From the NCBI GenBank assembly GCA_938075415.1, contig CALJHC010000040.1, positions 25,538 through 89,537 of the forward strand: DNA of 64,000 bases. Reading direction: 5' to 3'. The position numbers were made by a program, and so were the translations under genes. Each line of letters begins with the position of its first letter. Position 1 is the stretch's first letter. Origin of the DNA: an uncultured Rubripirellula sp. GTDB taxonomy: Bacteria > Planctomycetota > Planctomycetia > Pirellulales > Pirellulaceae. Under the pieces are notes generated by a model. The model was not told the origin of the DNA and did no database searches. It worked only from the letters and a program-made list of their open reading frames with translations. Positions 63,334-64,000 of the stretch are shown one piece after another.

Positions 63334-64000
63334 AATGTGAACCAGCCATCGACAGCCCCACTTAACCAGGGCCGCAACGGAATGTTCATTTCGTTCGTTA
63401 AAAAATCACTGAGTGATCCAAAACTAGACGCTTGCATTAAATGAGATTCAGGGCCAGCGTTGAGCCAGCGGTCAGCGTGTCCTGCAGGTGACCGGCTGGT
63501 CGTAAAGCAAGCTGAGGTTGAAAAAAACTTTCTCTGCCGACTGAGTTGTGATCGCGGCTGAGTTGTGATCGCAGTTGGGTGAACGGCAGTCAATTCGCTA
63601 AACCATCTGGGCGTGCCTCCGGCTGGTTTGCTTGTCCTAGGCTGAAGATTTGGGTTGGGACTTGTTCTTTTTTTCTGGAGGCGACTTGTTCGCAGAGCCC
63701 CCCCCAAAGTTTCGGCCATTGATTCGGCGGCTTGTAGCGTAATGCATGTGCATCTCAGCAGAATGCCTTAGATCGCCCAGGGCTTTATCCGCAGACGCCT
63801 AGGTCATGATGAACGATAGTACCTGTTAAGCAATCAGAGAGAAGCCAATGATTCGTTTTAGCGGTTGTCCCATGATAAGTTTATTGAAGAGGCGAAAATT
63901 GGCGGTCGTTAGGCCGCTCGCCGACGATCAACCCGAAGAAAGACGCAATCAATTCAATAGTCGCAGCAGGGTCCTGGACTTTGAGTGTCTGAATTGGGCG
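63334..64000. other. Non-coding stretch to window edge, with 17-bp tandem duplication
   Basis: No supported gene. A minus-strand frame at 63321-63719 overlaps the previous gene's end and has a composition unlike the real genes. A tandem duplication lies at 63541-63574. Confidence 0.45.
63541..63574. repeat. 17-bp tandem duplication
   Basis: CTGAGTTGTGATCGC heads two adjacent 17-bp copies (63541 and 63558) that differ near the end. It is intergenic. Confidence 0.85.

Noticed and set aside
63321..63719. 132-residue minus-strand frame near the window end
   Set aside because: It overlaps the end of the secreted protein gene, includes a tandem duplication, and is rich in Ser, Arg and Thr without a recognisable fold.
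1..64000. tRNA, rRNA, CRISPR or insertion-sequence features
   Set aside because: None was seen by eye. A covariance-model scan could reveal a missed small RNA.

Overview
The window looks like a chromosomal segment of a marine-type planctomycete (Pirellulaceae-like), with GC content judged by eye to be near 50%. This rests on gene families that are hallmarks of that phylum: six type I sulfatases in 64 kb, two DUF1559 pseudopilin-like proteins paired with tiny lipoproteins, a PVC-type propeller/HEAT/cytochrome c protein, a TPR/FG-GAP/ASPIC lipoprotein, a PQQ-like propeller protein, and an ECF sigma factor next to a Ser/Thr kinase fused to a formylglycine-enzyme-like domain. I saw no rRNA, tRNA, CRISPR array, insertion sequence or prophage gene. 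About 38 genes are well supported. Long non-coding gaps (up to 1.75 kb) separate many of them, and several gaps carry short tandem duplications or hairpins.

Layout. 1-2.3 kb: the 3' end of a BNR_4 propeller gene followed by a sulfatase. 2.9-4.4 kb: DUF1559 protein plus a small lipoprotein on the minus strand. 5.7-14.5 kb: the TPR/ASPIC lipoprotein, the cytochrome c propeller protein and a secreted HExxH protein with a LecA-like tail. 14.9-18.9 kb: ECF sigma factor and a kinase-FGE-esterase triple fusion (minus). 19.5-27.2 kb: small secreted, membrane and lipoprotein genes, a second DUF1559 gene, a membrane-protein frame interrupted by TAG, and a multi-CxxC zinc protein. 27.5-31.2 kb: a sulfatase and a PQQ-like propeller, each followed by a terminator-like hairpin. 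31.9-33.7 kb: a macrodomain-like protein translationally coupled to a conserved hypothetical, facing a VF530-family gene. 34.2-37.9 kb: a compact TRAP transporter operon (substrate-binding protein, DctQ, DctM) ending in a PhyH-type dioxygenase. 38.4-52.4 kb: four more sulfatases, one fused to HEAT and DUF1080 domains, interspersed with a YaiI/YqxD protein, a metallophosphoesterase, a methyltransferase and an MFS transporter. 53.4-61.0 kb: a Gly/Tyr-rich secreted protein, a potassium-channel-like protein and an RND efflux pump with its adaptor. 62.8-63.3 kb: a small secreted protein.

How it fits together. The sulfatases, the BNR_4 protein and the DUF1080 domain suggest breakdown of sulfated algal polysaccharides. 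The sulfatases keep a cysteine at the maturation site, so they should need a formylglycine-generating enzyme. The only FGE-like domain here lacks the expected cysteine pair and is unlikely to supply that activity. The MFS and TRAP transporters could import released products, but no substrate can be read from the sequence. The best candidates for undescribed biology are the coupled macrodomain-like pair, the kinase-FGE-esterase protein with its sigma factor, the sulfatase-HEAT-DUF1080 fusion and the DUF1559-lipoprotein partnership.
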